Of a stretch of 49,387 bases of DNA, positions 41,315 to 49,353 are shown one piece after another. The translations under genes and the position numbers were made by a program. The stretch lies in NCBI RefSeq assembly GCF_000346755.1, contig NZ_ANNV01000170.1, positions 1 through 49,387 of the forward strand, written 5' to 3'. Under the pieces are notes generated by a model. It did no database searches. It saw only the letters and a program-made list of their open reading frames with translations, and was not told the DNA's origin. Source of the stretch: Pseudomonas sp. CBZ-4 (GTDB lineage Bacteria > Pseudomonadota > Gammaproteobacteria > Pseudomonadales > Pseudomonadaceae). How positions within the stretch are numbered: position 1 is the first letter of the stretch; each line of letters starts with the position of its first letter.

Positions 41315-41929
41315 ATGACCGAACCTGCGCCGCTTTCCCGTCCGCAACTTCGACGCATGTTGCGCAAAGCCCGCCGCGAACTCTCGCCGAGCGAGCAGCG
41401 CAAGGCCGCCCTCGGCCTGTATCGGCAACTGGCACAGCAGCCGCTGTTTCGCCGGGCCAAACATATTTCCTTGTATCTACCGACGGACGGTGAAATCGAT
41501 CCGCGCCTGCTGCTGCGCGCCGCCCAGCGCCGGGGCAAGGCCACTTACCTGCCGGTGCTCAGCGCGTGGCCACGGACCAAGATGGTGTTCCAGCGCGTGC
41601 GGCCGGGGGAAAAGTTGCGGCCCAACCGCTTCCGCATCCTCGAGCCACGGGTGAACATCGGCCAGCAGCGCAAGGTCTGGGCGCTGGACCTGGTGTTATT
41701 GCCGCTGGTCGGTTTCGATGACGTGGGTGGACGCCTGGGCATGGGCGGCGGTTTCTACGACCGCAGCCTCGCTTACCTGGCGCGCCGCAAAAGCTGGCGC
41801 AAGCCGACGCTGCTGGGCCTGGCCCATGAATGTCAGAAGGTCGAGAAGTTGACGCAGGCGAGCTGGGATGTGCCGTTGGCTGGCACCGTCACGGATAAGC
41901 AGTGGTATATCGCGCAGACGCCGCAGTAA
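41315..41929 (+). CDS. fau: 5-formyltetrahydrofolate cyclo-ligase
   Basis: Converts 5-formyltetrahydrofolate to 5,10-methenyltetrahydrofolate with ATP; 204 residues. The ATP-binding signature GMGGGFYDRSLAYL is near residue 145, and the N-terminal basic helix (RRMLRKARRELSP) is typical. Encoded directly after 6S RNA as in E. coli ygfA (fau), where the two are co-transcribed. It starts 13 bases after the terminator-like stem. Confidence 0.93.
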   Translation: MTEPAPLSRPQLRRMLRKARRELSPSEQRKAALGLYRQLAQQPLFRRAKHISLYLPTDGEIDPRLLLRAAQRRGKATYLPVLSAWPRTKMVFQRVRPGEKLRPNRFRILEPRVNIGQQRKVWALDLVLLPLVGFDDVGGRLGMGGGFYDRSLAYLARRKSWRKPTLLGLAHECQKVEKLTQASWDVPLAGTVTDKQWYIAQTPQ

Positions 41930-41951
41930 ACAGCGGCGTCTGGAAGAAGGG

Positions 41952-42101
41952 TCAGCGCTTGAACGGTTGCGGTTGTTGCTGAGTCAGTTCAATGGGTGCA
42001 TCGGTCTTGTTCGACCAGAGGCTTTGGGCATATCCGGTGGTCACGACGCCCAGACCAAACAAAATAACCAAAATCCATAGTAAATCCGGCTTACGTTGCA
42101 T
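41952..42101 (-). CDS. 49-residue single-pass membrane protein, unknown function
   Basis: A short ORF that standard length cut-offs miss. It begins MQRKPDLLWILVILFGLGVV: a basic start, then one membrane segment (about residues 7-23), then GYAQSLWSNKTDAPIEL and a Gln/Pro-rich tail ending PFKR. A strong ribosome site (AAGGGGG on the minus strand) lies about seven bases before the ATG. It is convergent with fau, with only 22 bases between, and divergent from the EVE gene. I do not recognise a named family. It may be a membrane-bound small protein or an exported peptide. Confidence 0.7.
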   Translation of the reverse strand: MQRKPDLLWILVILFGLGVVTTGYAQSLWSNKTDAPIELTQQQPQPFKR

Positions 42102-42228
42102 CGATTGCCCCCCTTCAGGCACCTCGTACACGATGACAACAACGTTCCAAAGTAGTCCGTTGCAGCGGCGTCAAGCTTAAAAGCGGGCATTCTGCGGTAA
42201 CGTGAACCAACACGCAAACCTTGGCGCC

Positions 42229-42243
42229 AACCGACTGTCGGTT
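42229..42243. promoter_or_regulatory. 15-base palindrome in the divergent spacer before the EVE gene
   Basis: AACCGAC-T-GTCGGTT is a perfect palindrome in the 194-base spacer between the 49-residue protein gene and the EVE gene. It lies 53 bases before the EVE start. It may be an operator or a stem-loop; no T-run follows on either side. Confidence 0.4.
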
Positions 42244-42295
42244 TGTCATTTAATTGCCTGACAACTTGCCCAATCCCATTTTCAGGAGCGCAAAA

Positions 42296-42745
42296 ATGGC
42301 CTATTGGCTGATGAAATCCGAGCCCGACGAACTCTCCATCAAGGGCCTGGAAAAGCTCGGCGTAACTCGCTGGGACGGGGTGCGCAACTATCAGGCGCGC
42401 AATTTCCTGCGCGCCATGGCCGAGGGTGACGAGTTTTTCTTCTACCACTCCAGCTGCCCGGAGCCGGGAATTGCCGGCATCGGAAAAATCATCAAGGCGG
42501 CTTACCCGGATCCCACAGCGCTAGAGCCAGAAAGCCACTATTTCGACGCCAAGGCCACCCCGGAGAAAAACCCGTGGAGCGCCATCGATGTGGCCCACGT
42601 CAAAACCTTTCCCAAGGTGCTGGGCCTGGGTTACCTGAAACAACAAACCGCCCTCGCCGAGTTGCCGCTGGTGCAAAAAGGCAGCCGGTTGTCCGTGATG
42701 CCGGTGACTGCCGAGCAATGGGCGGCGGTGCTGGCCCTGGGTTAA
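42296..42745 (+). CDS. EVE domain-containing protein
   Basis: A 149-residue protein that is a single EVE domain (PUA/YTH-like fold, thought to bind modified nucleobases). AYWLMKSEPDELSI at the start, GVRNYQARNFLRAM and the FYHSSCPEPGIAGIG strand are diagnostic. The start at 42296 is favoured by CAGGAG nine bases upstream. Ligand is unknown; members have been linked to RNA or modified-DNA binding, and here there is no defence gene next to it. Confidence 0.92.
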   Translation: MAYWLMKSEPDELSIKGLEKLGVTRWDGVRNYQARNFLRAMAEGDEFFFYHSSCPEPGIAGIGKIIKAAYPDPTALEPESHYFDAKATPEKNPWSAIDVAHVKTFPKVLGLGYLKQQTALAELPLVQKGSRLSVMPVTAEQWAAVLALG

Positions 42746-42816
42746 CGGGGCAGAACCCGGCGGTCACGCGCCTGGCGCATGCATCTGCGCGCCAAGCGCG
42801 TTAGGCTTGCGCTTCA

Positions 42817-42857
42817 TTTGACCGGTATCAACCGCCTGCGGGCGCCGCCCGGTCAAA
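42817..42857. promoter_or_regulatory. Nested inverted repeat before the yhiI-rbbA-yhhJ type operon
   Basis: TTTGACCGG (42817-42825) and CCGGTCAAA (42849-42857) are perfect complements, with an inner CGCC/GGCG stem (42833-42836 and 42841-42844). It ends 29 bases before the first gene, so it may be an operator pair or a leader hairpin. Confidence 0.45.
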
Positions 42858-42886
42858 CTAGGACGCTAATGCCGCAGGAAGCCGCC

Positions 42887-43852
42887 ATGTCGCAGAACAA
42901 CCACACCTCCCGTATTTTCGCCATCGCCTTGATCGCCCTGCTGCTCGGCGCCGGCGGCTTCGGTTACTGGCGCTCCACCCAGGACCGCCTGCCCGAAGGC
43001 CTGAGCATGGGCAACGGGCGCCTGGAATCAACCGAAGTGCAGATCGCCGCGAAGATCCCCGGGCGCCTGGCCGAAGTGCGTGTGGATGAAGGCGACAAGG
43101 TGCTCAAGGGCCAACTGCTCGCGCGCATGGACACCCGCACCCTCGAAGCCCAGCGCGCCCAGGCCGAAGCCGAAGTGCTGCGCGCCAAGGAAAACTTCGC
43201 CGCCGCCGAGGCCAATGTGCAACTGCGCCAAAGCGAGCAGTTGCTGGCCAACCAGGAACTCAAGCGTACCCAGGAGCTGTACAAGCGCGGCTTCGCCAGC
43301 AGCCAATTGATCGACCAGCAACAAGCCCGGCAAAACACCGGCAACGCGGCGGTGATCGCAGCCCAAGCCCAGGTCAATTCGGTAAAAGCCGCCATCGGCG
43401 CCGCCCAGGCCCAGGTCGCCCAGCTCAACAGCGAAATCGACGACAGCAGCCTGCGCGCGCCCATCGACGGAATCATCCAACTGCGCCTGGCCGAGCCCGG
43501 TGAAGTGCTCGGCGCAGGCGGACGCGTGCTGCTGCTGATCGATCCGAATGACCAGTACATGAACCTCTACCTGCCCGCCTCCGTCACCGGTCGCCTGACC
43601 GTCGGCAGTGAAGCGCGCATCCTGCTCGACGCCCTGCCCCAGCAACCGCTGCCGGCGAAAATCAGCTTTGTCGCCGCCAAGTCACAGTTCACCCCCAAGG
43701 AAGTGGAAACCCGCGACGAACGCCAGAAACTGGTGTTCCGCGTCAAACTGCGCCTGACCCACCCCGACGCCGTGCCCCAAGCCAAACCGGGCATGCCCGG
43801 CGCCGGCTACGTGCGCACGGCCGATATCGACTGGCCGGCCAACCTGCAATGA
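42887..43852 (+). CDS. HlyD-family membrane fusion protein (YhiI type)
   Basis: Periplasmic adaptor of 321 residues for an ABC exporter. One N-terminal membrane anchor (about 10-28) is followed by a lipoyl-like barrel (EVQIAAKIPGRLAEVRVDEGDKV), a long helical hairpin (about 75-180) and the second half of the barrel (DDSSLRAPIDGIIQLRLAEPGEVL). ATG at 42887 has AGGAA six bases upstream; ATG at 42869 is an alternative. It overlaps the ABC gene downstream (ATGA), as E. coli yhiI does with rbbA. Confidence 0.9.
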   Translation: MSQNNHTSRIFAIALIALLLGAGGFGYWRSTQDRLPEGLSMGNGRLESTEVQIAAKIPGRLAEVRVDEGDKVLKGQLLARMDTRTLEAQRAQAEAEVLRAKENFAAAEANVQLRQSEQLLANQELKRTQELYKRGFASSQLIDQQQARQNTGNAAVIAAQAQVNSVKAAIGAAQAQVAQLNSEIDDSSLRAPIDGIIQLRLAEPGEVLGAGGRVLLLIDPNDQYMNLYLPASVTGRLTVGSEARILLDALPQQPLPAKISFVAAKSQFTPKEVETRDERQKLVFRVKLRLTHPDAVPQAKPGMPGAGYVRTADIDWPANLQ

Positions 43853-46566
43853 CCGGCCTGGCGCTGCACGCCACCGGGATCAACCATCGCTACGGCAAGC
43901 AACAGGCCCTGCTCGACATCGCCTTCAGCCTGCCCGCTGGAACGCGCTGCGGCTTGATCGGCCCGGATGGCGCGGGCAAGTCGAGCCTGCTGGGGCTGAT
44001 CGCCGGGGTGAAAAAGCTTCAGGCGGGCGAATTGCAGGTGCTCGGTGGTTCGATCCAGGACCGCCGCCACCGCAACAGCCTGTACCCGCGCATCGCCTTT
44101 ATGCCCCAAGGCCTGGGCGGCAACCTGTACCCCGAACTGTCCATCAGCGAAAACATCCGCTTCTTCGCCACGCTGTTCGGCCTGTCGAAAGCCGATTGCG
44201 ACCAGCGCATGCACAACCTGCTGCTGGCCACCGACCTCGCACGCTTTGCCGAACGCCCAGCGGGCAAGTTGTCCGGCGGGATGAAGCAGAAGCTCGGCCT
44301 GTGCTGCGCACTGATACATGACCCCGACCTGTTGATCCTCGACGAGCCGACCACCGGCGTCGATCCGCTGTCGCGCCGACGCTTCTGGGAATTGGTCGAA
44401 ACCGTACGCAGCGAACGCCCGCAACTGACGCTGCTGGTGGCCACGGCCTACATGGAAGAGGCCGAGCAATTCGAACACTGCCTGATGCTCGATCGCGGCA
44501 AGCTGATCGCCGACGGCCTTAGCCGCGAGCTGGCCGCCGTCACTCCCAGTGGCAAGCTGGATGAGGCCTTCACCCACTTCCAGGGCGACAGTGCCCACAA
44601 CAACCAGCCGTTGGTGATCCCGCCGCGCGAGAGCGACAACAGCGACATCGCCATCGAAGCCCACAACCTGACCCTGCGTTTTGGTGATTTCACGGCGGTG
44701 AACCAGGTCAGCTTCGCCATTGGTCGCGGGGAGATCTTCGGTTTTCTCGGTTCCAACGGTTGCGGCAAGACCACCACCATGAAAGTCCTCACCGGCCTGA
44801 TGCCGGCCACTGAAGGCAGCGCCAAGCTGCTGGGCAACCCGGTGAACGCCAAGGACCTGGCCACCCGCAAGCGCGTGGGGTTCATGTCGCAAAGCTTTTC
44901 GCTGTATGGCGAACTCAGCGTGCGCCAGAACCTGGTGCTGCATGCGCAGCTGTTCGACCTGCCCAAGGCCGCCAGCGGCCCGCGTATCGATGAGCTGATC
45001 CAGCGATTCGACCTCGTTGACGTGGCCGAGCAACCTTCCGGCGAACTGCCCCTCGGCTTGCGCCAGCGTTTGTCGTTGGCCGTGGCGGTGCTGCATCGCC
45101 CGGAAGTGCTGATCCTCGATGAACCGACCTCGGGCGTTGACCCGGCGGCGCGGGATGATTTCTGGCGCTTGCTGATCGAACTGTCCCGCGAACAAGGCGT
45201 GACCATCTTCCTGTCCACGCACTTTATGAACGAAGCCCAGCGCTGCGACCGCATCTCGCTGATGCACGCGGGCAAGGTGCTCGCCTGCGACACGCCGGAC
45301 GCGCTGCAACGGCAATTCCACGGCGACACCCTGGAAGCCGCCTTCGTCACCTGCCTGGAACAGGCCCAGGGCGAACCCGAACCCAGCGCGCCCACCGCCA
45401 CCGTCAGCGAAACCGCCGCGCCGCCGGTGAGCAAACGCGGCTTCAGCCTGACACGCCTGTTGGCGGTGGCCAGCCGCGAAGGCAAGGAACTGCTGCGCGA
45501 CAAAGTGCGCATGGCGTTTGCCCTGCTGGGGGCGATGTTCATGATGGTGATCTTCGGCTACGGCATCTCCCTGGACGTGGAAAACCTCGCCTTTGCCGTC
45601 TACGACCAGGACCAGACGCCGCAGAGCCGCGCCTACCTGGAAGCGTTCCGCAGCTCGCGCTACTTCGCCGAGCAGCCTGCGATCCAGGATTCGAACGAAC
45701 TGCACCGGCGCCTGCAACGCTCGGAAATCAAACTGGCCCTGGAGATTCCACCGGGCTTTGGCCGCGACCTCTACGCCGGGCGCCAACCCACCGTGGCGGC
45801 GTGGCTCGACGGCGGCATGCCGTTTCGCGCAGAAACCAGCCGTAACTATGTCGAAGCCGTGCACCAGGCCAACCTCCAGCAACTGGGCGAACTGAGCAGC
45901 CAGCCGCAACACAGCCAGGCGGCCGCCAAGCTGGAGACGCGCTTTCGTTACAACCAGGACGTGGTCAGCGTGAACGCCATCGGCCCCGGCGTGATGGCGC
46001 TGATCCTGGCGTTTATCCCGGCGATGCTCACCGCCCTCGGCATCGTGCGGGAAAAAGAGCTGGGCTCGATCACCAACTTCTACGCCACGCCGCTGACACG
46101 TCTGGAATTCCTGCTGGGCAAACAGGCGCCGTACCTGGCCGTGAGCCTGGTCAACCTGGCGCTGCTGGTGGCGATGAACCGCTGGCTGTTCGGCGTGCCC
46201 TTCAAAGGCAGCGGCCTGACGCTGGCGTTCGGCGGCCTGCTGTATGTGCTGGCCACCACCGGCATGGGCCTGCTGATTTCCGCGTTCACCCGCACCCAGA
46301 TCGCGGCGATCCTCGGCACCATGATCATCACCAGCCTGCCGACCATCCAGTTCTCCGGGCTGATCGTGCCGCGCTCGTCCCTGGAAGGTGCGGCAGCCTT
46401 GATGGGTATGCTGTTTCCGGCCGGGCACTTCCTTGATATCGCCGTGGGCACCTTTACCAAAGCCCTGGACCTGCGCCAGTTGTGGCCGCAATGCCTGGCG
46501 CTGTTCGGGTTCTTTGTCGCGTTTACCGGGCTGAGCCTGATCATGCTCAAGAAGCAGGAGGCCTGA
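43849..46566 (+). CDS. rbbA: Double-ATPase/permease ABC exporter, RbbA-like
   Basis: A 905-residue fusion: first ATPase (about 1-240; Walker A GPDGAGKSS at 38-46, signature LSGGM, Walker B LLILDEPTTGVDP), second ATPase (about 265-510; Walker A GSNGCGKTTT, Walker B VLILDEPTSGVDP), then an ABC-2 type membrane domain (about 550-905). The second signature is degenerate (PLGLRQRLSLA in place of LSGGQ). E. coli RbbA (911 residues) has the same layout, and was described as a ribosome-associated ATPase. Here flanking HlyD and permease genes suggest drug or small-molecule export. Confidence 0.9.
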   Translation: MTGLALHATGINHRYGKQQALLDIAFSLPAGTRCGLIGPDGAGKSSLLGLIAGVKKLQAGELQVLGGSIQDRRHRNSLYPRIAFMPQGLGGNLYPELSISENIRFFATLFGLSKADCDQRMHNLLLATDLARFAERPAGKLSGGMKQKLGLCCALIHDPDLLILDEPTTGVDPLSRRRFWELVETVRSERPQLTLLVATAYMEEAEQFEHCLMLDRGKLIADGLSRELAAVTPSGKLDEAFTHFQGDSAHNNQPLVIPPRESDNSDIAIEAHNLTLRFGDFTAVNQVSFAIGRGEIFGFLGSNGCGKTTTMKVLTGLMPATEGSAKLLGNPVNAKDLATRKRVGFMSQSFSLYGELSVRQNLVLHAQLFDLPKAASGPRIDELIQRFDLVDVAEQPSGELPLGLRQRLSLAVAVLHRPEVLILDEPTSGVDPAARDDFWRLLIELSREQGVTIFLSTHFMNEAQRCDRISLMHAGKVLACDTPDALQRQFHGDTLEAAFVTCLEQAQGEPEPSAPTATVSETAAPPVSKRGFSLTRLLAVASREGKELLRDKVRMAFALLGAMFMMVIFGYGISLDVENLAFAVYDQDQTPQSRAYLEAFRSSRYFAEQPAIQDSNELHRRLQRSEIKLALEIPPGFGRDLYAGRQPTVAAWLDGGMPFRAETSRNYVEAVHQANLQQLGELSSQPQHSQAAAKLETRFRYNQDVVSVNAIGPGVMALILAFIPAMLTALGIVREKELGSITNFYATPLTRLEFLLGKQAPYLAVSLVNLALLVAMNRWLFGVPFKGSGLTLAFGGLLYVLATTGMGLLISAFTRTQIAAILGTMIITSLPTIQFSGLIVPRSSLEGAAALMGMLFPAGHFLDIAVGTFTKALDLRQLWPQCLALFGFFVAFTGLSLIMLKKQEA

Positions 46567-47684
46567 TGCACAAGTTCGCGCACATCCTGCGCCTGGGTCT
46601 GAAGGAACTCACCAGCCTGCGCCATGACAGCGTGTTGCTGCTGTTTCTGTTCTACGCCTTCACCGTGGCTATCTACATGCCCGCCGCCGGTTCGGTGATT
46701 GGCGTGCATAACGCCAGCGTGGCGTTTGTCGATGAAGACCACAGCGCACTCTCGCGGCAGATGGCCGAGGCCCTGCAACCACCCGAATTCCAGGCGCCCG
46801 CGCCGTTGCCCTACGACCAATTGGACAAGGTCATGGACAGCGGCGAGTACACCTTCGTGATCAACGTGCCGGCGAACTTCCAGGCCGACCTGTTGGCCGG
46901 TCGCCAGCCCGGCGTGCAGGTGAACGTGGACGCCACGGCGATGAGCCAGGCATTCATGGGCGCCGGTTACATCGGGCGGATCTTCCAGCGCGAACTGCTG
47001 GCCTACGGCGGCCAGACCGACGCCGCCAGCCAGGCGCCGGCGCTGCTGACGACGCGGGCGCTGTTCAACACCAACCTCGAAGGCGGCTGGTTTTTGGCGG
47101 TGATTCAGATCGTCAACAACATCACCATTCTTGCCATCGTGCTCACCGGTACTGCGCTGCTGCGCGAGCGGGAACACGGCACCCTTGACCACTTGCTGGT
47201 GCTGCCGCTGACGGCGCTGGAGATCATGCTGGCGAAAATCTGGAGCAACATGCTGGTGGTGGTGGTGTGTACGTGGATTTCGCTGGAGGTGGTGGTCAAG
47301 GGCTTGCTCGGCGTGCCGCTGGCGGGGTCCCTAAGTCTGTTCCTGTTTGTGACGGCGCTGTATCTGTTTGCCAGTACGGCGCTGGGGATCTTTCTGGCCA
47401 CGCTGGCGCGTTCGACGCCGCAGTTTGGCTTACTGGCGATTCCGGTGATTATCCCGATGCTGTTGTTGTCCGGCGGCAGTACGCCGTTGGACAGTATGCC
47501 CGAGTGGTTGCAGTGGGTGATGCAGGGGTCGCCTTCCACACACTTTGTGAGCTTGAGTGCGGCGATTCTGTTTCGCGATGCGGGGGTTGGGGTGGTGTGG
47601 CCGGATTTGCTGGCGCTGGCGGGGATTGGGTTGGTGTTTTTTTTGGTGGCGTTAGGGCGGTTCAGAAAGAGCTTGGCATCCTGA
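46566..47684 (+). CDS. ABC-2 type permease (YhhJ type)
   Basis: Membrane subunit of 372 residues. A first membrane segment (about 22-42) is followed by a large outer loop (about 45-175) and five further segments in the C-terminal half, the ABC2 layout. The ATG at 46566 overlaps the rbbA stop (TGATG), so the two are coupled. With the permease half of RbbA it would form the channel. Base composition changes toward a run of G/T-rich codons at the 3' end. Confidence 0.9.
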   Translation: MHKFAHILRLGLKELTSLRHDSVLLLFLFYAFTVAIYMPAAGSVIGVHNASVAFVDEDHSALSRQMAEALQPPEFQAPAPLPYDQLDKVMDSGEYTFVINVPANFQADLLAGRQPGVQVNVDATAMSQAFMGAGYIGRIFQRELLAYGGQTDAASQAPALLTTRALFNTNLEGGWFLAVIQIVNNITILAIVLTGTALLREREHGTLDHLLVLPLTALEIMLAKIWSNMLVVVVCTWISLEVVVKGLLGVPLAGSLSLFLFVTALYLFASTALGIFLATLARSTPQFGLLAIPVIIPMLLLSGGSTPLDSMPEWLQWVMQGSPSTHFVSLSAAILFRDAGVGVVWPDLLALAGIGLVFFLVALGRFRKSLAS

Positions 47685-47699
47685 GGTGACTGGTAGATT

Positions 47700-47787
47700 G
47701 CTATCGCAGGCAAGCCAGCTCCCACAGTTGACTGCATTCCAACGTTGGAACTCGGTCAACTGTGGGAGCTGGCTTGCCTGCGATGGC
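47700..47787. repeat. REP doublet between the convergent permease and FliL-like genes
   Basis: Inverted GCAGGC/GCCAGC pair with inward-facing cccaca/tgtggg ends; the loop (ttgactgcattccaacg and its near-complement) is self-complementary and nearly the same as that at 24031-24135. Confidence 0.9.
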
Positions 47788-47797
47788 CGCGCCGCGG

Positions 47798-48205
47798 TTA
47801 CTGAATGATGAGGTTGTTGAACAACAGGTCTTCCACCACCGGCTTGCCGGTCTCGTCATTCATCACTTGCTGAGTCTGCTTGAGGGCTTCCTGGCGCAGC
47901 TTCTCCTTGCCTTCGACCGTGCTCATGGTCTCGTTGGTCTGCTGGGTAAACAGCGCCACCAACTGGTTGCGGATCAACGCGTCATTGGCTTTGACCGCCG
48001 CAGCGGCTTCGGTGCCGGTCACGCGCAGGGCGATGTCGGCCTTGAACACCTTGAGCTTGGCCGTGCCATCCAGGCCATAGTTGCCCACGAACGGTGGCGT
48101 CAGGCTGATATAGCTGACTTTCGGCGCCTCGCCTTCTTTGGCTTCTTCGGCCTGGGCCGCCATCGGCAGGGTCAGGGCCAGCATCAACAGGATCCACGCT
48201 TTCAC
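47798..48205 (-). CDS. Secreted FliL-like protein
   Basis: A 135-residue exported protein with a signal peptide ending PMAAQA (about residue 19). The mature part (VSYISLTPPFVGNYG, LKVFKADIALRVTGTEAAAAVKANDALIRNQLVALF) resembles the periplasmic domain of FliL, the flagellar stator protein, but lacks its cytoplasmic part and has no flagellar genes nearby. The start is GTG at 48205, supported by GAGGA seven bases upstream. A flagellar role is doubtful; function is unknown. Confidence 0.8.
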   Translation of the reverse strand: MKAWILLMLALTLPMAAQAEEAKEGEAPKVSYISLTPPFVGNYGLDGTAKLKVFKADIALRVTGTEAAAAVKANDALIRNQLVALFTQQTNETMSTVEGKEKLRQEALKQTQQVMNDETGKPVVEDLLFNNLIIQ

Positions 48206-48355
48206 AGTTCATTCCTCACATTCGGTTGCGCGCTAGCATAACGCTAGCAACGCTAAGCACAAGCTTATGGCGACTTATCAGGTACGAGCATGCTCGTTGA
48301 CCCACAGACCTGCCCTTCTACACTTATCGGCCACGACGCCCAAAGGAATAGTCCG

Positions 48356-49333
48356 ATGAAAGCTGTGCTGTGCAAAGCCTTCGGCCCTGCCGAAACCCTG
48401 GTGCTGGAAGAGGTCGCCAGCCCAGCGATCAAGAAGAACGAGATCCTGCTGGACGTGCATGCCGCCGGGGTCAACTTCCCGGACACCTTGATCATCGAGG
48501 GCAAGTACCAGTTCAAGCCGCCCTTCCCGTTCTCGCCGGGTGGCGAGGCGGCGGGCGTGGTCAATGAGGTCGGCGAGAAAGTCAGCCACCTCAAGGTCGG
48601 CGACCGGGTCATGGCCCTGACCGGCTGGGGCAGCTTTGCCGAGCAGGTCGCGGTGCCGGGCTACAACGTATTGCCGATCCCGCCGAGCATGGACTTCAAC
48701 ACCGCCGCCGCCTTCAGCATGACCTACGGCACCTCGATGCACGCGCTGAAACAGCGCGCCCACCTGCAACCCGGCGAAACCCTGCTGGTCCTCGGCGCCT
48801 CCGGTGGCGTAGGCCTGGCCGCCGTGGAAATCGGCAAGGCCATGGGCGCCCGCGTGATCGCCGCCGCCAGCAGCGCCGACAAACTCGCGGTGGCCAAGGC
48901 GGCCGGCGCGGATGAGTTGATCAACTACAGCGAAACCAGCCTGAAAGACGAGATCAAGCGCCTCACCGACGGCAACGGCGCCGATGTGATCTACGACCCG
49001 GTGGGCGGCGACCTGTTCGACCAGGCCATCCGCAGCATCGCCTGGAACGGGCGCTTGCTGGTGGTGGGCTTTGCCAGCGGGCGCATTCCCGAGCTGCCGG
49101 TGAACCTGGCGTTGCTCAAGGGCGCGGCCGTGGTCGGCGTGTTCTGGGGCTCGTTTGCCCAGCGCCAGCCGCAGGACAATGCGGCGAATTTCCAGCAGTT
49201 GTTTACCTGGTATGGCGAGGGCAAGTTGAAGCCGTTGGTGTCGCAGGTGTATCCGCTGGAGCAGGCGGCGCAGGCGATCAATGATTTGGGGCAGCGTCGG
49301 GCGGTGGGCAAGGTCGTGGTCCAAACCCGGTAG
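48356..49333 (+). CDS. Zinc-free NADPH:quinone oxidoreductase (MDR family)
   Basis: Medium-chain reductase of 325 residues. The N-terminal GroES-like domain opens MKAVLCKAFGPAETLVL, and the Rossmann NADPH motif GASGGVGLAAVEIGK begins at residue 147. The zinc ligands of alcohol dehydrogenases are absent. The start at 48356 has AAAGGA nine bases before it. Substrate is open; QOR-like enzymes reduce quinones or enones. It is followed by a REP element at the window end. Confidence 0.9.
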   Translation: MKAVLCKAFGPAETLVLEEVASPAIKKNEILLDVHAAGVNFPDTLIIEGKYQFKPPFPFSPGGEAAGVVNEVGEKVSHLKVGDRVMALTGWGSFAEQVAVPGYNVLPIPPSMDFNTAAAFSMTYGTSMHALKQRAHLQPGETLLVLGASGGVGLAAVEIGKAMGARVIAAASSADKLAVAKAAGADELINYSETSLKDEIKRLTDGNGADVIYDPVGGDLFDQAIRSIAWNGRLLVVGFASGRIPELPVNLALLKGAAVVGVFWGSFAQRQPQDNAANFQQLFTWYGEGKLKPLVSQVYPLEQAAQAINDLGQRRAVGKVVVQTR

Positions 49334-49353
49334 AACATTTGCAATGCGGTCAA

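Noticed and set aside
42296..42745. EVE protein as part of a restriction or phage-defence system
   Set aside because: EVE domains can join defence loci, but the neighbours here are housekeeping and transport genes in a conserved order.
43807..46491. 894-residue open frame opposite rbbA
   Set aside because: It is a shadow of the GC-rich rbbA gene: the translation is rich in Gln, His, Arg and Ala with no domain, and the plus-strand frame has clear ABC motifs.
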